Positions 9,742 through 20,770 of a stretch of 64,000 nucleotides of DNA are shown piece after piece; within the stretch, counting starts at the first letter, position 1, and each line of letters opens with the position of its first letter. This stretch comes from Nemertoderma westbladi (taxonomy: Eukaryota > Xenacoelomorpha > Nemertodermatida > Nemertodermatidae), in the NCBI GenBank assembly GCA_032718475.1, contig JAUCBJ010000865.1, forward strand, positions 1 through 64,000, in the 5' to 3' direction. Below the pieces are notes generated by a model. It was given only the letters and a program-made list of their open reading frames with translations, ran no database searches and had not been told where the DNA came from. Position numbers and translations under genes: made by a program.

Positions 9742-9990
9742 ATAAACACAATATTGCAATGTTCTAGAGTTAATATACGGAAATAAAAACCTTCAGCGAA
9801 TAAAACTGTAATAATCACTTCTGCCTTATCCTTCAGCAAATTACCCTAATATAATAACCTCGGCCTGCGGCCTCGGTAATTATACAGGTTAATTTGCTTC
9901 TGGAACGGCATCAGTGATTATTCAGTTTTATTCGCTTCAGGTTATTATTTCCGTATATTAACTCTAGAACATTGCAATATTGTATGTTTA
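9742..9990. repeat. Snapback repeat, arms about 115 bp
   Basis: The arms 9748-9862 and 9869-9983 are inverse copies of each other (ends CAATATTGCAATGTTCTAGAG; centre CCTCGGCCTGCGGCCTCGG) with scattered mismatches and short gaps. The structure suggests a small non-autonomous foldback element. No target duplication was found. Confidence 0.75.
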
Positions 9991-10739
9991 TAACATCTAA
10001 TAATACAATACAATAATGTGTTCCAATATCTCCACCTCGTCACGCTGTTACAAAATGCCTTGGAGCTATAGGGGCCTTTATCAATGAAATTTCTGGCCTC
10101 AACTTCTACCATACAGTAACATATTGCACATCCTCGATGATCCTAATCCTCGATCATCTAATCCTCGATGAAATCTAAACAAAATTGGTAGGGTGAGTGA
10201 GGGAGACTTGAACCCCAAAAGTTATAATCGCTCTAAAGAACAGATAAATAAATTTTTCAATGCCGTTTTAACTTTTTCACATTACATTTATGATTCTATA
10301 ATTATGTGAGAGTTTGAGAATTTCAACTCTTAAACTTTTTTAATTAAACCAATTATTCGTATTTTCGAAAAAGCGTCAAGTCTCCCTCAATGGGGGGAGA
10401 CTTGAACCCCACCCCGCTTACTTGTAAATTCGTTCAAAAATGCAGAAGAAGTGTAATAATTACATGTTCAACATGTCTATTTTCTAGAATAGAATCAAAA
10501 TTTTAAAAAATGCGATTGTTAAATTGTTAAATTATTATCCAAAATTTTATACAAATTTAGGTGGTCGTTCACATGGTTCTCCCAATAAGAACTGAATAAA
10601 TAATAGTTCATCAAAACCGCATTAAAATTTAACGCGGGAAGGTACTTTTTATTAATGAATATCTTGTATAATTTTCAATCCAGGCACATATTAATTGTTT
10701 TCCTATGGGGTGAGCCTTAGCGTAGGGGTACCATTAATC
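9991..10739. other. Non-coding with dispersed-repeat fragments
   Basis: Contains GGGGGAGACTTGAACCCC-type words at about 10200 and 10390 that recur inverted near 12570 and 12935. No gene. Confidence 0.45.
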
Positions 10740-10915
10740 AACCTGTCGTTCTGTCGTTCTGTCGCGTTTTTTTTTCAGTATTTTATTTTAAACGTTAATA
10801 ACTCGGCCAATCCTTGATGAAATCTATCCAAACTTGGTACACATGTTGTTTGGCAAAAGTTTGAAAATTTTCCAAGTAGAATTTGCGTGGGGCCTTCGTG
10901 CAGCATCATCAGTGT
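10740..10915 (+). repeat. Dispersed repeat ending in GGGGCCTTCGTGCAGCA
   Basis: The block from GTCGTTCTGTCG to the GGCCTTCG end has an inverse copy at 24285-24440 and a partial copy at 12970-13040 (shared CACATGTTRTTTGGCAAAAG). This is probably one interspersed element family with no coding capacity here. Confidence 0.65.
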
Positions 10916-11565
10916 AACTGTTATTGCAGTTATAATAAATTTATTTATCCAAATTTAAAATGCGTTAAATTATTATTACTGTAGGATAAATCAGCTGGGT
11001 TTCTGACAAATTTTGCAATACATTGGGGCTGTCTGCCAATCTGCATGTACCATGTGTACCGGTACTGTCAGGCAGTACTCAATCCCTGAATCGAGAATCC
11101 TGCAATCAGTCAATACTGCAATACTGGTCAGCCGGTACCATACACTGCAGACATGCCATATCATGTAATCTAATTAAACATGGCCCCGGCAACCCTTGCG
11201 GTGATTATAGTTTAGGCCTAATTAGCCCAGTACCGGCACCGGTAATAATAATATAATAGTTTAGATAGTTACCGCTAATCATTCAGTCATTGGCACGGTA
11301 CACCGTATTGCTGTACTGCCGTTGTAGTGCGCACCGTAGGTACCACCCTACTACCGGTACCGGCTGACCGGTGACACTTCAGCACTTACACAGCAACAGC
11401 ACTACCGGCGATACACAGGTTGGAATTTATGTAGAGTTTGCTCAACAGTACAGATATAAAATAGTTATCTAAATTATATATATTACTATTGACAAGTATT
11501 GAAATATATACCGTTATTCGTGTTATCAGTATTTGCAACATCTGACATTGAAGAGGTGAGAGAAG
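10916..11565. other. Non-coding, rich in GGTACCGG palindromes
   Basis: Many GTAC/CCGG words. It contains a 32-bp segment (about 11420-11452) identical to 39912-39943. No gene is recognised. Confidence 0.45.
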
Positions 11566-12092
11566 ATGAATACCGGCACTCAACAAAACCAACGCTTATC
11601 ACAGGTCGGTATGGTTACCTCGAAACCGGCGCGACTGTCCACTCGAATACAACTTCAAAACACAAACGCCAACAATAAACTGAAAGCGAATCGAACGTCT
11701 TCAGAAGAATCTGTCATTGGGACGAAGAAAAGGAAGCCGAAGCCACGGGAATGGACCACAGCTAAGATTGAATGCTCCCATTGTCAGAGTTCCTGGACCG
11801 AAATTGAAACACCAATTGCCGATGGGCTTGATCTCTCAAACCAAAACTTCCTCTGCGGGGTTTGCGTGGCAGTAAAGATTGAAAGTCTGGAAGCTGGCAT
11901 CCCTAGGTATTATTATTATAAAGAGCGTCAGCCTGCGTTTAATAAATATATTTTAATACAAAACAGGTCGAACGCAAAGAGGCTTATAATGAAGACGAGT
12001 ACTGCATTGATTATATTCCTATAAACCACCTGGCTTTGCATATTGAACGTGCGTTTGGAAATAAGTTCGTGCTACCCTTCCGTGGGTGGTAG
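11566..12092 (+). CDS. Hypothetical gene, zinc-ribbon-like (C-x2-C ... C-x2-C)
   Basis: An ATG after a purine-rich leader opens a frame with basic, low-complexity residues 1-65 (KKRKPKPREW, a possible nuclear signal) and then IECSHCQSSW and FLCGVCVAV, two Cys pairs spaced like a small zinc ribbon or half PHD. A plausible donor (CTAG|GTATTA) lies at 11909-11910. Downstream, after TACAAAACAG, a second open stretch at 11967-12092 starts VERKEAYNEDEY and ends before TAG with protein-like composition. Its frame does not match the simplest donor phase, so the splice model is unresolved; read straight through, the ORF stops at 12024. It could be a host gene, a decayed transposon ORF or chance. I do not recognise it. 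Confidence 0.35.
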
Positions 12093-13880
12093 ATGTCGCG
12101 GTTATGTATTGGTGGGTGGGGGGAGGGGGGGGTGCAGATTAAAAGGGGTGAACACGTACTGTCCCCCTTTCTTTGATTAATTGGTGGTGTGGGTTAATCT
12201 CTCATAACCTGATTTTGTGATACAGTCGCACAATTTTAATTTGTATCTCATAACTGGGCCTCGTGCTGCGCGAAGGCCCCACGAACGTGTAATTCTATTG
12301 ATGCGTGCCGCTTTCTGACGAAGTGGCATCTTGTTTAAGCTGTCAATCACCCAACTACATTGCAAAGAGGGAAGGAAGAATTGGTTGGCTTGGCTTGGCT
12401 TGGCTGGGTTTATCAAGGCCTCTCTCTCTCTCTCTCTCTGGCCACTCCATTGTATGCACATTCCATTGATAGCTTGGTCTGTGTAAGTGCCGATCAACTG
12501 GTTGGAGTGCCCTGGTGTAATGGTTCTCTACGTGGGTGTATCTCTAGGTAGACGTCAGCATTGAAGGCTTCAAGTCTCCTCCCTCACACTCATGCGTCAT
12601 TTCTCCCCACATGGGCTTTTTTTATATTAATTGATATAATTTCAAAACGGCTGAACCAAAACTGGAAAATAATATATGGCAGGATAGTGCAATAATTAGT
12701 CAACACATGCTGTGAATTACAATTAACATACAGTAAAATAAGAATGCGATTTTTCATTCGTTGTAAAGGGAAAAAATTTACTTTTGAACCCAGAAAACGG
12801 TTATTGACAATAAAACAAAAAATAACCAAAAGGTAATAAAACATTGATGCGCGGGTGTTCCCAACATGTTTTTTACACATTTTTGTGTGGTATTGTTATC
12901 TAATTTACAATAGTTTTTTGAGTTATTAAAAAAAATCAAGTCTCCCCTAAAGTCAAGTTTCCCTCACTCACCCTACACATGTTATTTGGCAAAAGTTTAT
13001 AAATTTTCCAAGTATAATTTGTGTGGGGCCTTCAGAGTACGAGGTTTAAGGAAATTATTTTGAGACAAAATACGACGAGCGCAACGAGGCTAATGAAGTA
13101 GATGAGTATTGTAGAACTTAAAATGTCATACTTAACTTAAATAGCCCTTGTTAGTAGGTTTACAAATGGCAGTTAAAGCGTGTAAGGGCAATCTGAAATG
13201 GACCTCTGTTTTTTACAACCAGTTTAAAAGTCTGAAAGTCACTCAATTGATATAGTATATTTAGGCATGACGGTTTTCGCATATCTAATAGAGATTAGTA
13301 CACTTTCTTAAATAGGCTGTCGTGCTGCGCGAAGGCCCCACATTGTCAATACCAGCACACAGTGATTTATTCTGTTCAACACACTGTTTCCCGTTTGCAC
13401 ATACTATTCCTGTATACTGACACACCTTCCCTTATAATTAATCACAATCACGCCGTATATTGTATACCTCTAAATATCCTTTTATTGCATCCAAGGATAT
13501 AATAACTCCTTTCTGCTAATAGCCTGGTTATATTGGTCACACCGCGTTCTCAAATATTATCGTTGATCCTCCTCGAAGGAGGCCATTGAAACTCAAGGCT
13601 TTCCGTAAAATTTGATTAAAGATTCCTTTGGATTTCTTGGCAAAGAATTCACAATATCTTCAAGAACAAAGCCAGCATTTCAGAAAGAGGCGGCTTTTCC
13701 GCATCCGCATTCACAGTCTTTGTGAAAATAAAACTAAAAAAACTATGGCTTTTAGAAGACTATAAACCAATTAGAGTAGAGCGCCCCCACTCCCACCCTA
13801 CCTACCTACAATAGAGTAGACATGCTGCCTTGCAGCAGCATTATATATATATAATATATTGAAATTGCAAATTGGTGTGC
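12093..13880. other. Non-coding with dispersed repeats
   Basis: Holds an inverse copy (about 12165-12345) of the repeat at 16490-16690, sharing the GCTGCGCGAAGGCCC core; a TC dinucleotide run at 12421-12440; a second GCTGCGCGAAGGCCCCAC at 13326-13342; and pieces of the 10740 repeat at about 12960-13035. No gene. Confidence 0.5.
12165..12345 (-). repeat. Dispersed repeat with GGGCCTTCGCGCAGCAC core
   Basis: The reverse complement aligns with 16490-16690 over the core and a long AT-rich tail (ACAAATTAAAATTG, then TATCACAAAATCA). Two copies in one window indicate an interspersed family. Confidence 0.6.
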
Positions 13881-14011
13881 CGGTGTGACAGGCTAAAATG
13901 TCCCCCGCATATTTTGCCCGGGGGCAAAATCCGCTAGCAGATTTTGACCCCCTTACGACCAAATCTGCTAGCAGATATTGTCCTTCACGCAGATTATGTC
14001 CCCCCTTAAAT
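13881..14011. repeat. Short palindromic satellite, GGGGGCAAAATCYGCTAGCAGAT type
   Basis: Four or five degenerate units with core TGCTAGCAGATTTTG-CCCCC, some palindromic about GCTAGC. Similar units occur at 15958-16135, on the other side of foldback copy B. Confidence 0.6.
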
Positions 14012-14138
14012 CTAATCTAAACTACCTGACTGATGAATAACCTACCGACAAAAATACAGTAACTTATAAGGTTGACGATATTGGTGATCATCGCATAATC
14101 GCTTCCTTCTAGAATTGGCTATGAGAATACAGTATCAG

Positions 14139-15351
14139 TCCCGGACAATTCGGTCCCGGACAATTCGGTCCCGGACAATTCGGTCCGGACAATTCGGTCC
14201 GGACAATTCGGTCCCGGACAATTCGGTCCCGGACAATTCGGTCCGGACAATTCGGTCCGGACAATTCGGTCCCGGACAATTCGGTCCCGGACAATTCGGT
14301 CCCGGACAATTCGGTCCGGACAATTCGGTCCCGGACAATTCGGTCCCATTTATTTTGTGTTTTGGGACCGAATTGTCCGGATACTGACTAGGACAATTCG
14401 CGCCCAAAACATGCATATTAATGGGACCGAATTGTCCGGGACCGAATTGTCCGGGACCGAATTGACCGGGACCGAATTGTCCGGGACTAAAATTAATTGG
14501 TACTATATAATGGTGATTGTTCTAGAACCTTAATATATATTATTATATGTTAGCTAGTAGTATTTTTTCCTAGCTAGTATTTTTTTGAAAATAAAAAAAA
14601 TTTTACTTTTTTTTTGTTAACATTATTAGTTATGGTAGCTATGGTGTTTTTATGGAGCTTGTGAATTATTTACTAGCTAGTAATAGTACCGGTATGTATT
14701 TAAAATCTTTATAACTGATTTTTTTTTTATATATTGCGTATGTATACTGTATGTGTTGTTGGTTGGTTAACAAGCATAAATTATTATCCTAGATAATAGC
14801 TGGATCTCATTCAGGGACTGTTATAATATCATCAATATTTTTGATAATTAATATAATCAGCAACAGTTTAGGCCTAATTCTGAAATATCAATGTTTTCAC
14901 AAGTGTTTTTATAATTTCAAGGAAATGCTAGCTAGTAAAAAAAAACACTAGCTACACCTTAATAAATAATATATAATAATGTTCTCGAACACTTACCAAT
15001 AATAAAAATTAAAAAATACAGTATTTTTAAAACACTAGCTAAAACAAACACTAGCTACCATAAAAAATATCTCTAGGAATGTTCTAGAACATTCACCAAT
15101 ATCCAAAAAGCACTAAAAAGTTGCTATCAGGAACCGGACAATTCGGTCCCGGACAATTCGCTCCTAGGACAATTCGGTCCTAGGACAATTCGGTCCTAGG
15201 ACAATTCGGTCCCATTTAGTTAGTGTTTTGGGACCGAATCGTCCGGGACCGAATTGTCCGGGACCGAATTGACCGGACCGAATTGTCCGGGATCGAATTG
15301 TCCGGGACCGAATTGTCCGGGACCGAATTGTCCTACATCCAGTATTAATAA
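14139..15351. mobile_element. Foldback-type element with satellite ends, copy B (uninterrupted)
   Basis: Same architecture as copy A: satellite array 14139-14345 forward and 14365-14490 inverted; core about 14490-15130; satellite 15134-15212 forward and 15228-15342 inverted. The core aligns with copy A throughout and runs through CATCAATATTTTTGATAATTAA, exactly where the SINE array interrupts copy A. The right end (TACATCCA) matches the termini of copy A. The target duplication is unclear: the flanks share only CAGTAT. Confidence 0.8.
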
Positions 15352-15957
15352 CTACTGAATATAAAGAGAACCTATCATCGGTATATAACGCTGGCTGATT
15401 CAGTACGTTAAACTATATACTATAAATCTCAAGGGTATTTATATGTTAGGCTGATATACCGATATCGGTATATTGGTATATAAAAGTAACGGCGGACTTT
15501 TCTAAACCAAAACAATAAACGATATTTGTTACCAATTGAGGGCAAGGAACAGGTTACAGAAGCAGGGTTTTCTAACCAAAAGAATATACGATATTGTTAC
15601 CAATTGAGGGAAAGGAACAGGTTACAGAGGCAGGCTTTTCTAACCAAAGCAATAAACGATATATTTCTGTAGTACTGTATTGGTATTGTATAGTCTGATA
15701 TTATAATAGAGCCTACTGCTGTACTGTATTGTACCGTAATGTAATAAAATATCTCAATATCAAGCACTCAAGTATCGTGAAGACTGTCTAGAAGTCTACT
15801 CCATACTTTTACAGACTGACATATAAGTAAACTTACGTACAGTATGTTTGTTAATGTATGTCATGTTCATGTAGCAGAAGGCTGTTAGCAACCGGTAGTG
15901 ACCTACAGTAGTCTAATGCAGACGACTGACATCAAATCGAGTGAAAAAAAGGGATAA
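15352..15957. other. Non-coding with a small direct repeat
   Basis: A segment TTTCTAACCAAARSAATA...CAATTGAGGGAAAGGAAC is repeated three times between 15498 and 15660 (about 65-70 bp apart). No gene. Confidence 0.5.
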
Positions 15958-16135
15958 ATGGGGGGCCGAATCTGCGAACACCGGACAATATCAGCTACTG
16001 TAATAGATACTAACCCCCTTAGGACAATATATGCTAGAGTATTTCGCCCTGGGGCTCATAATACGCTAGCGGATTTCATCTGGGGTGGGGCATACTGTAA
16101 TCATCAGGGGGCAAAATATGCTGTAACACTGGCTT
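15958..16135. repeat. Degenerate GGGGCAAAATATGCTAGC-type satellite
   Basis: Units resemble those at 13881-14011. The 128-aa ORF across it is low complexity (an Ile run from ATT repeats) and is not credible as a gene. Confidence 0.5.
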
Positions 16136-16270
16136 ATCAAGAAACTTGCACCGCCACAACTCCATATCAGCCAGACTTTATTATCATCATTATTATTATT
16201 ATCCGCATTTTCATGGCCAGCGTTCTTTTTTCATCCCAAGAAAGTAATTGGCTGTCCACCATACTGATTC

Positions 16271-16326
16271 TTTCTATGAGGCTGCCAAAGCCTCATAGAA
16301 AACACCGCCGCTTTACGACGGTGTTT
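16271..16326. other. Two adjacent hairpins
   Basis: A 13-bp perfect stem (16271-16283 with 16289-16301, loop GCCAA) is followed at once by an 8-bp stem (AAACACCG/CGGTGTTT, about 16300-16326). No known RNA is recognised. Confidence 0.6.
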
Positions 16327-16489
16327 GTGTGGGGTGGGTATTGAGTTGTTTACGTTTGTGTTGGTATAGGCCTACATGTACAGTAGTTAATTTTGATTAT
16401 TGTAGGCCTACATTATAAAATAAAACTGCTACTGTAACATTTATTAAATATTACCGGCTGCGCTGGATACAGTATAATCATGGTAAGGA

Positions 16490-16690
16490 CCCCTCCCCCC
16501 TCTCCACCTTACCCATACCTAGCTGCTGGTATTGGTCCTTGGCTAGTTGGCTACCATACCGTTCGTAGGGCCTTCGCGCAGCACCAGTCTTAGTTATGAT
16601 ACGTAAATTAAAATTGAGTGATTCTATCACAAAATCAGCATTTAAGAAATTTTACCAAACCGCCAATAAATCAAAGAAGAGGGGAAGGGG
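16490..16690 (+). repeat. Dispersed repeat with GGGCCTTCGCGCAGCAC core, plus copy
   Basis: Partner of 12165-12345 in the opposite orientation. Ends near GAAGAGGGGAAGGGGG. Confidence 0.6.
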
Positions 16691-16731
16691 GTGTAGGTGC
16701 GCTACGGATCCGTATCCGTAGCGTCCCACTT

Positions 16732-16957
16732 TGTTAACAGTGAAATACATACAACAATTATATCATTATAATTCGGCAATTCAGAGTTCGCATTTATTAC
16801 AGTCTCACAGTGCACAGGTGTAATACCGTAATAGCAGTAAGTCGAAGTGGGCCTACTACGGTACAACGTCTGGCTGTCTTTGGGGCGAGCCATGCAGTCA
16901 TCGAGATTCTCGCGTGGGTATATCAGTATAAGTTCCTGTCCATGGTGCTCCGCTACA
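16732..16957 (-). repeat. 3' LTR of the gypsy element
   Basis: On the minus strand a G-run polypurine tract (16961-16975) is followed by TGTAGCGGAGCACC. The segment ends ...CTGTTAACA, giving TG...CA ends of about 226 bp. A poly(A) signal AATAAA lies at 16793-16798. The boundaries are inferred because no second LTR is available. Confidence 0.6.
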
Positions 16958-16974
16958 CTACCCCCCCCCCCCCC

Positions 16975-19900
16975 CTAGTGATAGACCCAAGGTATTTGAG
17001 TTCCCGTGTAGTACCTAGGTGGTTTCGAAACGCGCCCGGAACGAGTTGAAGTGTTGGACCGTACCTGTCGCTGTTCGTTTTGTTTGGGTACACATGGTGG
17101 GGTGTTAGGATTGGGGGTGGGGGTTGGAGGGTCGTCGGTGAAAGCTGGTTTCAGACGATCGACTGAAACGTTGGTGGTTCGGCCATTGACAGACAGGGAG
17201 AAATATTTTTCTGCCCGTTCTAGAACCTTGAAGGGGCCGTCGTACTGACACTGCAGGGGTCCCTTGTGCGCGTCGTGACGTATGAAAACGAAGTCTGTAT
17301 GCTGCAGATCCGTAGGGAGGTAAAACTGGTGGGATCCGTGGCAGGTGGTCGGAGTCGCGCAGAGTTGACGCATGGTCTGTCGAAGGCCGGTGATGAACTC
17401 ACTGGGGCTGGTGTGAGGGTCATCTGCTGGGCCACTGGAAGGAAAGAAGTCACCTGGTAGTCGGATGGTGGTCCTGTAGAGTAGCTCGGCCGCTGTGCAG
17501 GCGAGATCTTCTTTGGGAGTATTTTGTATTCCCAAAAGAACTAGAGGGAGTTCATCCACCCAGTTTGGGCTGTGAAGACGAGCTTTAAGGGATGCCTTAA
17601 GCTGCCGGTGGAAGCATTCCACTATGCCATTGGACTGGGGGTGGTAGGCGGTTGTGTGGTGGGACTGCGAACCGAGCAACTCGTTGAGAGAGGTCCACAG
17701 TTCGGATGTAAACTGGCTGCCTCTGTCTGACGTAATGTTGGAAGGGACTCCGTAATGGGCCACGCAATGTGAGAGTAGAGCGCGGGCGCATGAGGTGCTG
17801 GTGGCGTCGCCCATTGGGATGGCCGCAGGCCACCGGGTGAACCTGTCCACGATAGTGAACAAGTAAGTTGCGCCTTGGGAGGTTGGAAGGGGACCCACGA
17901 TGTCGATGTGGATCTTCTCGAATCGGCAATCTGGGAGGTCGAATTTCTCCAAGGGGGCCGATGTGTGTCATTGAGTTTTAGCTCATTGGTAGTCTACGCA
18001 CGCCTTTGCCCACTTCCCAACATCGCGATGTAAGCCGTGCCAAATAAATCGTTTGGCGATGAGTCGACGTGACGACCGGATGGAAGGATGGGACAGGCCG
18101 TGTATTGAGTCAAAGACTCTGCGTCGCCACTGTTCCGGAAAAATCTGTCGTGGGTTGGTAGTCGAAACATCACAGAGAACGGTGAACGCACCATTTCCAA
18201 AAGGGATGTCTTGGACGATGAGGTTGGTTATAGCGGTGCGGTATGACTGAACTCCAGGATCAAGGTGTTGGTCTTGGGACAGTGCGGCGTAGTCTATGTA
18301 TGGGTATGAGAGTGTCATGTTGAGTTCAGGTTGGTTTGCTGTTTCTACTCGGGAGAGGGCGTCGGCGACGAAGTTTGACTTCCCGTCGATGTGCCGGACG
18401 TTGGTGGTGAATTCCGACACGAAAGCGAGATGGCGCTGTTGCTGTGGCGACCACCGCTCGGAGACGCTACAAAACACAAAGATTGAGGGGTTTGTGATCT
18501 GTGTAAATATGAAAGTTACGTCCCTCGAGAAAGTATTGGAAGTGCCTAATCCCCAGATACAGTGCAAGGAGTTCGCAGTCGAAAGCGCTGTATCGGGTTT
18601 CGGCGGGACGCAACTTCTGGGAGAAGAAAGAAACGGGTTTCCAGGAGCCATTGAGAAACTGTTCCAGGACACCACTGACCGCCTTGTCGGAGGCATCAAT
18701 GGTGAGGTTAGTGGCAGCGGTGTGGCTCGGGTGGACGAGGAGAGTGACAGAAGCCAATGCGGACTTGGCGTTATCGAACGCTTTCTCCATGGCGGGGTCC
18801 ACATGAGGGACCTTGTAGTGGAAATGAGTGCGTTGTGGAGTGGGTGAAGCAACTCAGCGGCATGTGGGATAAACCTATGATAGAAGTTTATCATGCCAAG
18901 GAATTGTTGGAGGCCTTTCTTATCGGAAGGGTGGGGAAAACTAGAGATGACCTCAACCTTCTCTGGAATGGGTTCGGCGCCGGCGATGGATATTCCGTGG
19001 CCCAGGAAAGTGAGTGTAGGGACACCGAATACGCACTTCATCAGGTTGATGATGAGTCCGTGTGAAGCGAGGCGATCGAACAGCAGCCGGAGGTGTTCGA
19101 GGTGTTCTTCGGGGTTCGAACCAGTATGTCGTCCAGATATACGAACGCAAACTGAAGGCCCCGACAGACATCATCCATGAGTCTCTGGAAGGACTGAGCG
19201 GCGTTGCGTGTTCCAAAAGGCATTCGAACAAATTCGAATAACCCGAACGGGGTAATTTCCGTGGTCTTCGGGATGTCCTCTTTGGCAACCGGGATTTGGT
19301 TGTATCCCTGGACAAGGTCAATCTTTGAAAAAATTGTGGTGCCCGCGAGTTGGGAGGAGAAATCCTGCAGATGTGGGATAGGGTACCTGTCGGGGGGTTG
19401 TCGCGTCGTTAAGCCGGCGGTTGTCGCCGCATGGGCACCAACTGCCGCTTGGTTTTGTGGCGAGATGGAGTGGGGAAGCCCAGGTGCTGGACAAGCGACG
19501 GATTATCCCCATTTGTTCCATCTGCTCAAATTCGTGCTGCACAATTGCGAGTTTATCTGGTGATAGATGGCGAGGTCGGGCGTAGACCGGCGGTCCTTTC
19601 GTGGGTATATGGTGCTCGATGCCGTGTTTAGTTGTTGGTTGGGAGAAACACGGCTTGGTGAGAGCAGGATACTCGGAAAGGAGTTGCCTGTATGTGTTGT
19701 TGGATTGGTCTACGGTGTGGAGACCGGGGGTAGTCGTATCAGCAAGACGTGCCGGAATACTGGCAAAGGTTTCCGCATCAATGAGTCGTTGGCCGTGGAT
19801 GGCGATGAGCAGACCGTTCTCGCTAAAGAAATCCGCGCCGAGAATTGGTTGTGAGACGTCGGCGAGGGTGAACTTCCAGTTCATCCGGCCGAGGTTTATG

Positions 19901-20760
19901 TTCAGGGGAATATCTCGAGTTCCGTAAGTACGTATTGTGCTGCCATTCGTGGCAACCAGTGGGTCAGTCGGTGGGGCTGAGGGGGAATGCCTATCTCAGG
20001 AGGAAGCGGGAAAAACCACTGACTTTGGCCCCGGAGTCAACGAGGAACCGTAGGCCGGCGTTCCGGTCCCAGACGTAGAGGAGGCGACTGGTGCCGCTCA
20101 GACCAGCATAACTCGTCGCAGCCAGTGGCTGGTCGGGGCGTTTCCCGAGAACGTACACGGTCCCCAGCAGTTCTTCGCTTTGGCGCCGTACTTAGCGTGG
20201 TACCAACATAAAGTAGAGTCACTGTCTGGTGTTGGCCAACCTCGGTGGCGGTTTATCACGGCGAGGTGGGCGGCTAACTCCGAACGTCGGGGTTTGCTGA
20301 GCTCTCGCTTCCATGACGGCGTCGGCAGCCTCTGCGATTTCACATGCGTCAGTGAGTTTAAGTGCTGACACCGTTACTCGGACGTCGTCGGGTAGCTGTT
20401 GATGGAACAGCTGGAGGAACAGGTCATCGACGGGGTTGTTGCCGTGCAAATCTAGCATGTGGTCGAGTAGTTCCGTTGGCCTTTGATCTCCGAGGCCTGG
20501 GAGATTCAGCAGTTTGGCAGCCTTTTGGTTGGGCGTCAGGCTGTATGAGCGGAGGAGCGCGGCTTTCAGAAATTCGTATTTACCTGTTGTAGGTGGGTTA
20601 GAGATGGTTGCACCATCCGACTTGCCACATTCTGGTCGAGTGCAGCAACTACGTAATAGTACTGCGTTTCATCTACCGTGGTGCTGCGTGTGGTGAACTG
20701 AGCCTCTGCCTGGAGGAACCACACGTTGGGTTCCAGAAGCCAGAAACTCGGAAGTTTCAA
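16975..20760 (-). pseudogene. Decayed gag-pol of the CsRn1-like gypsy element
   Basis: Gag: 20760-20219 in two frames (LPSFW...EPNVWFLQAEAQF), then the zinc motif about 20210-20150. Protease: the VDSGA box near 20035. RT: 19884-19041, broken near 19320, with the YLDD catalytic box at about 19130. RNase H: 18802-18467 (TIDASD, YTDHKP), in a different frame from the flanking 19041-17983 stretch, so two shifts compensate. Integrase: 17952-16975 with HIDIVGP, TSDRGSQF and IVECFH supplying the D, D, E triad. Two in-frame TGA codons (near 17985 and 17970) separate the zinc-binding part from the catalytic core, which otherwise stays in the same frame. The C-terminal tail is proline/threonine-rich. 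Confidence 0.85.
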
Positions 20761-20770
20761 TGTGACCGTA

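Larger units (their letters stand above)
16732..20770 (-). mobile_element. Ty3/gypsy (CsRn1-like) LTR retrotransposon, 5'-truncated and decayed
   Basis: Runs right to left: partial gag, protease, RT, RNase H, integrase, polypurine tract and a 3' LTR. No 5' LTR or primer-binding site is found above 20770, where gag starts mid-domain. The Gag zinc motif has the unusual spacing and order (CWYHAKYGAKAKNC, i.e. C-x2-H type) described for the CsRn1 clade. Several frameshifts and stops make it inactive. Confidence 0.85.

Noticed and set aside
15958..16344. 128-aa ORF
   Set aside because: Crosses a degenerate satellite, an ATT run (poly-Ile) and hairpins; no protein signature.
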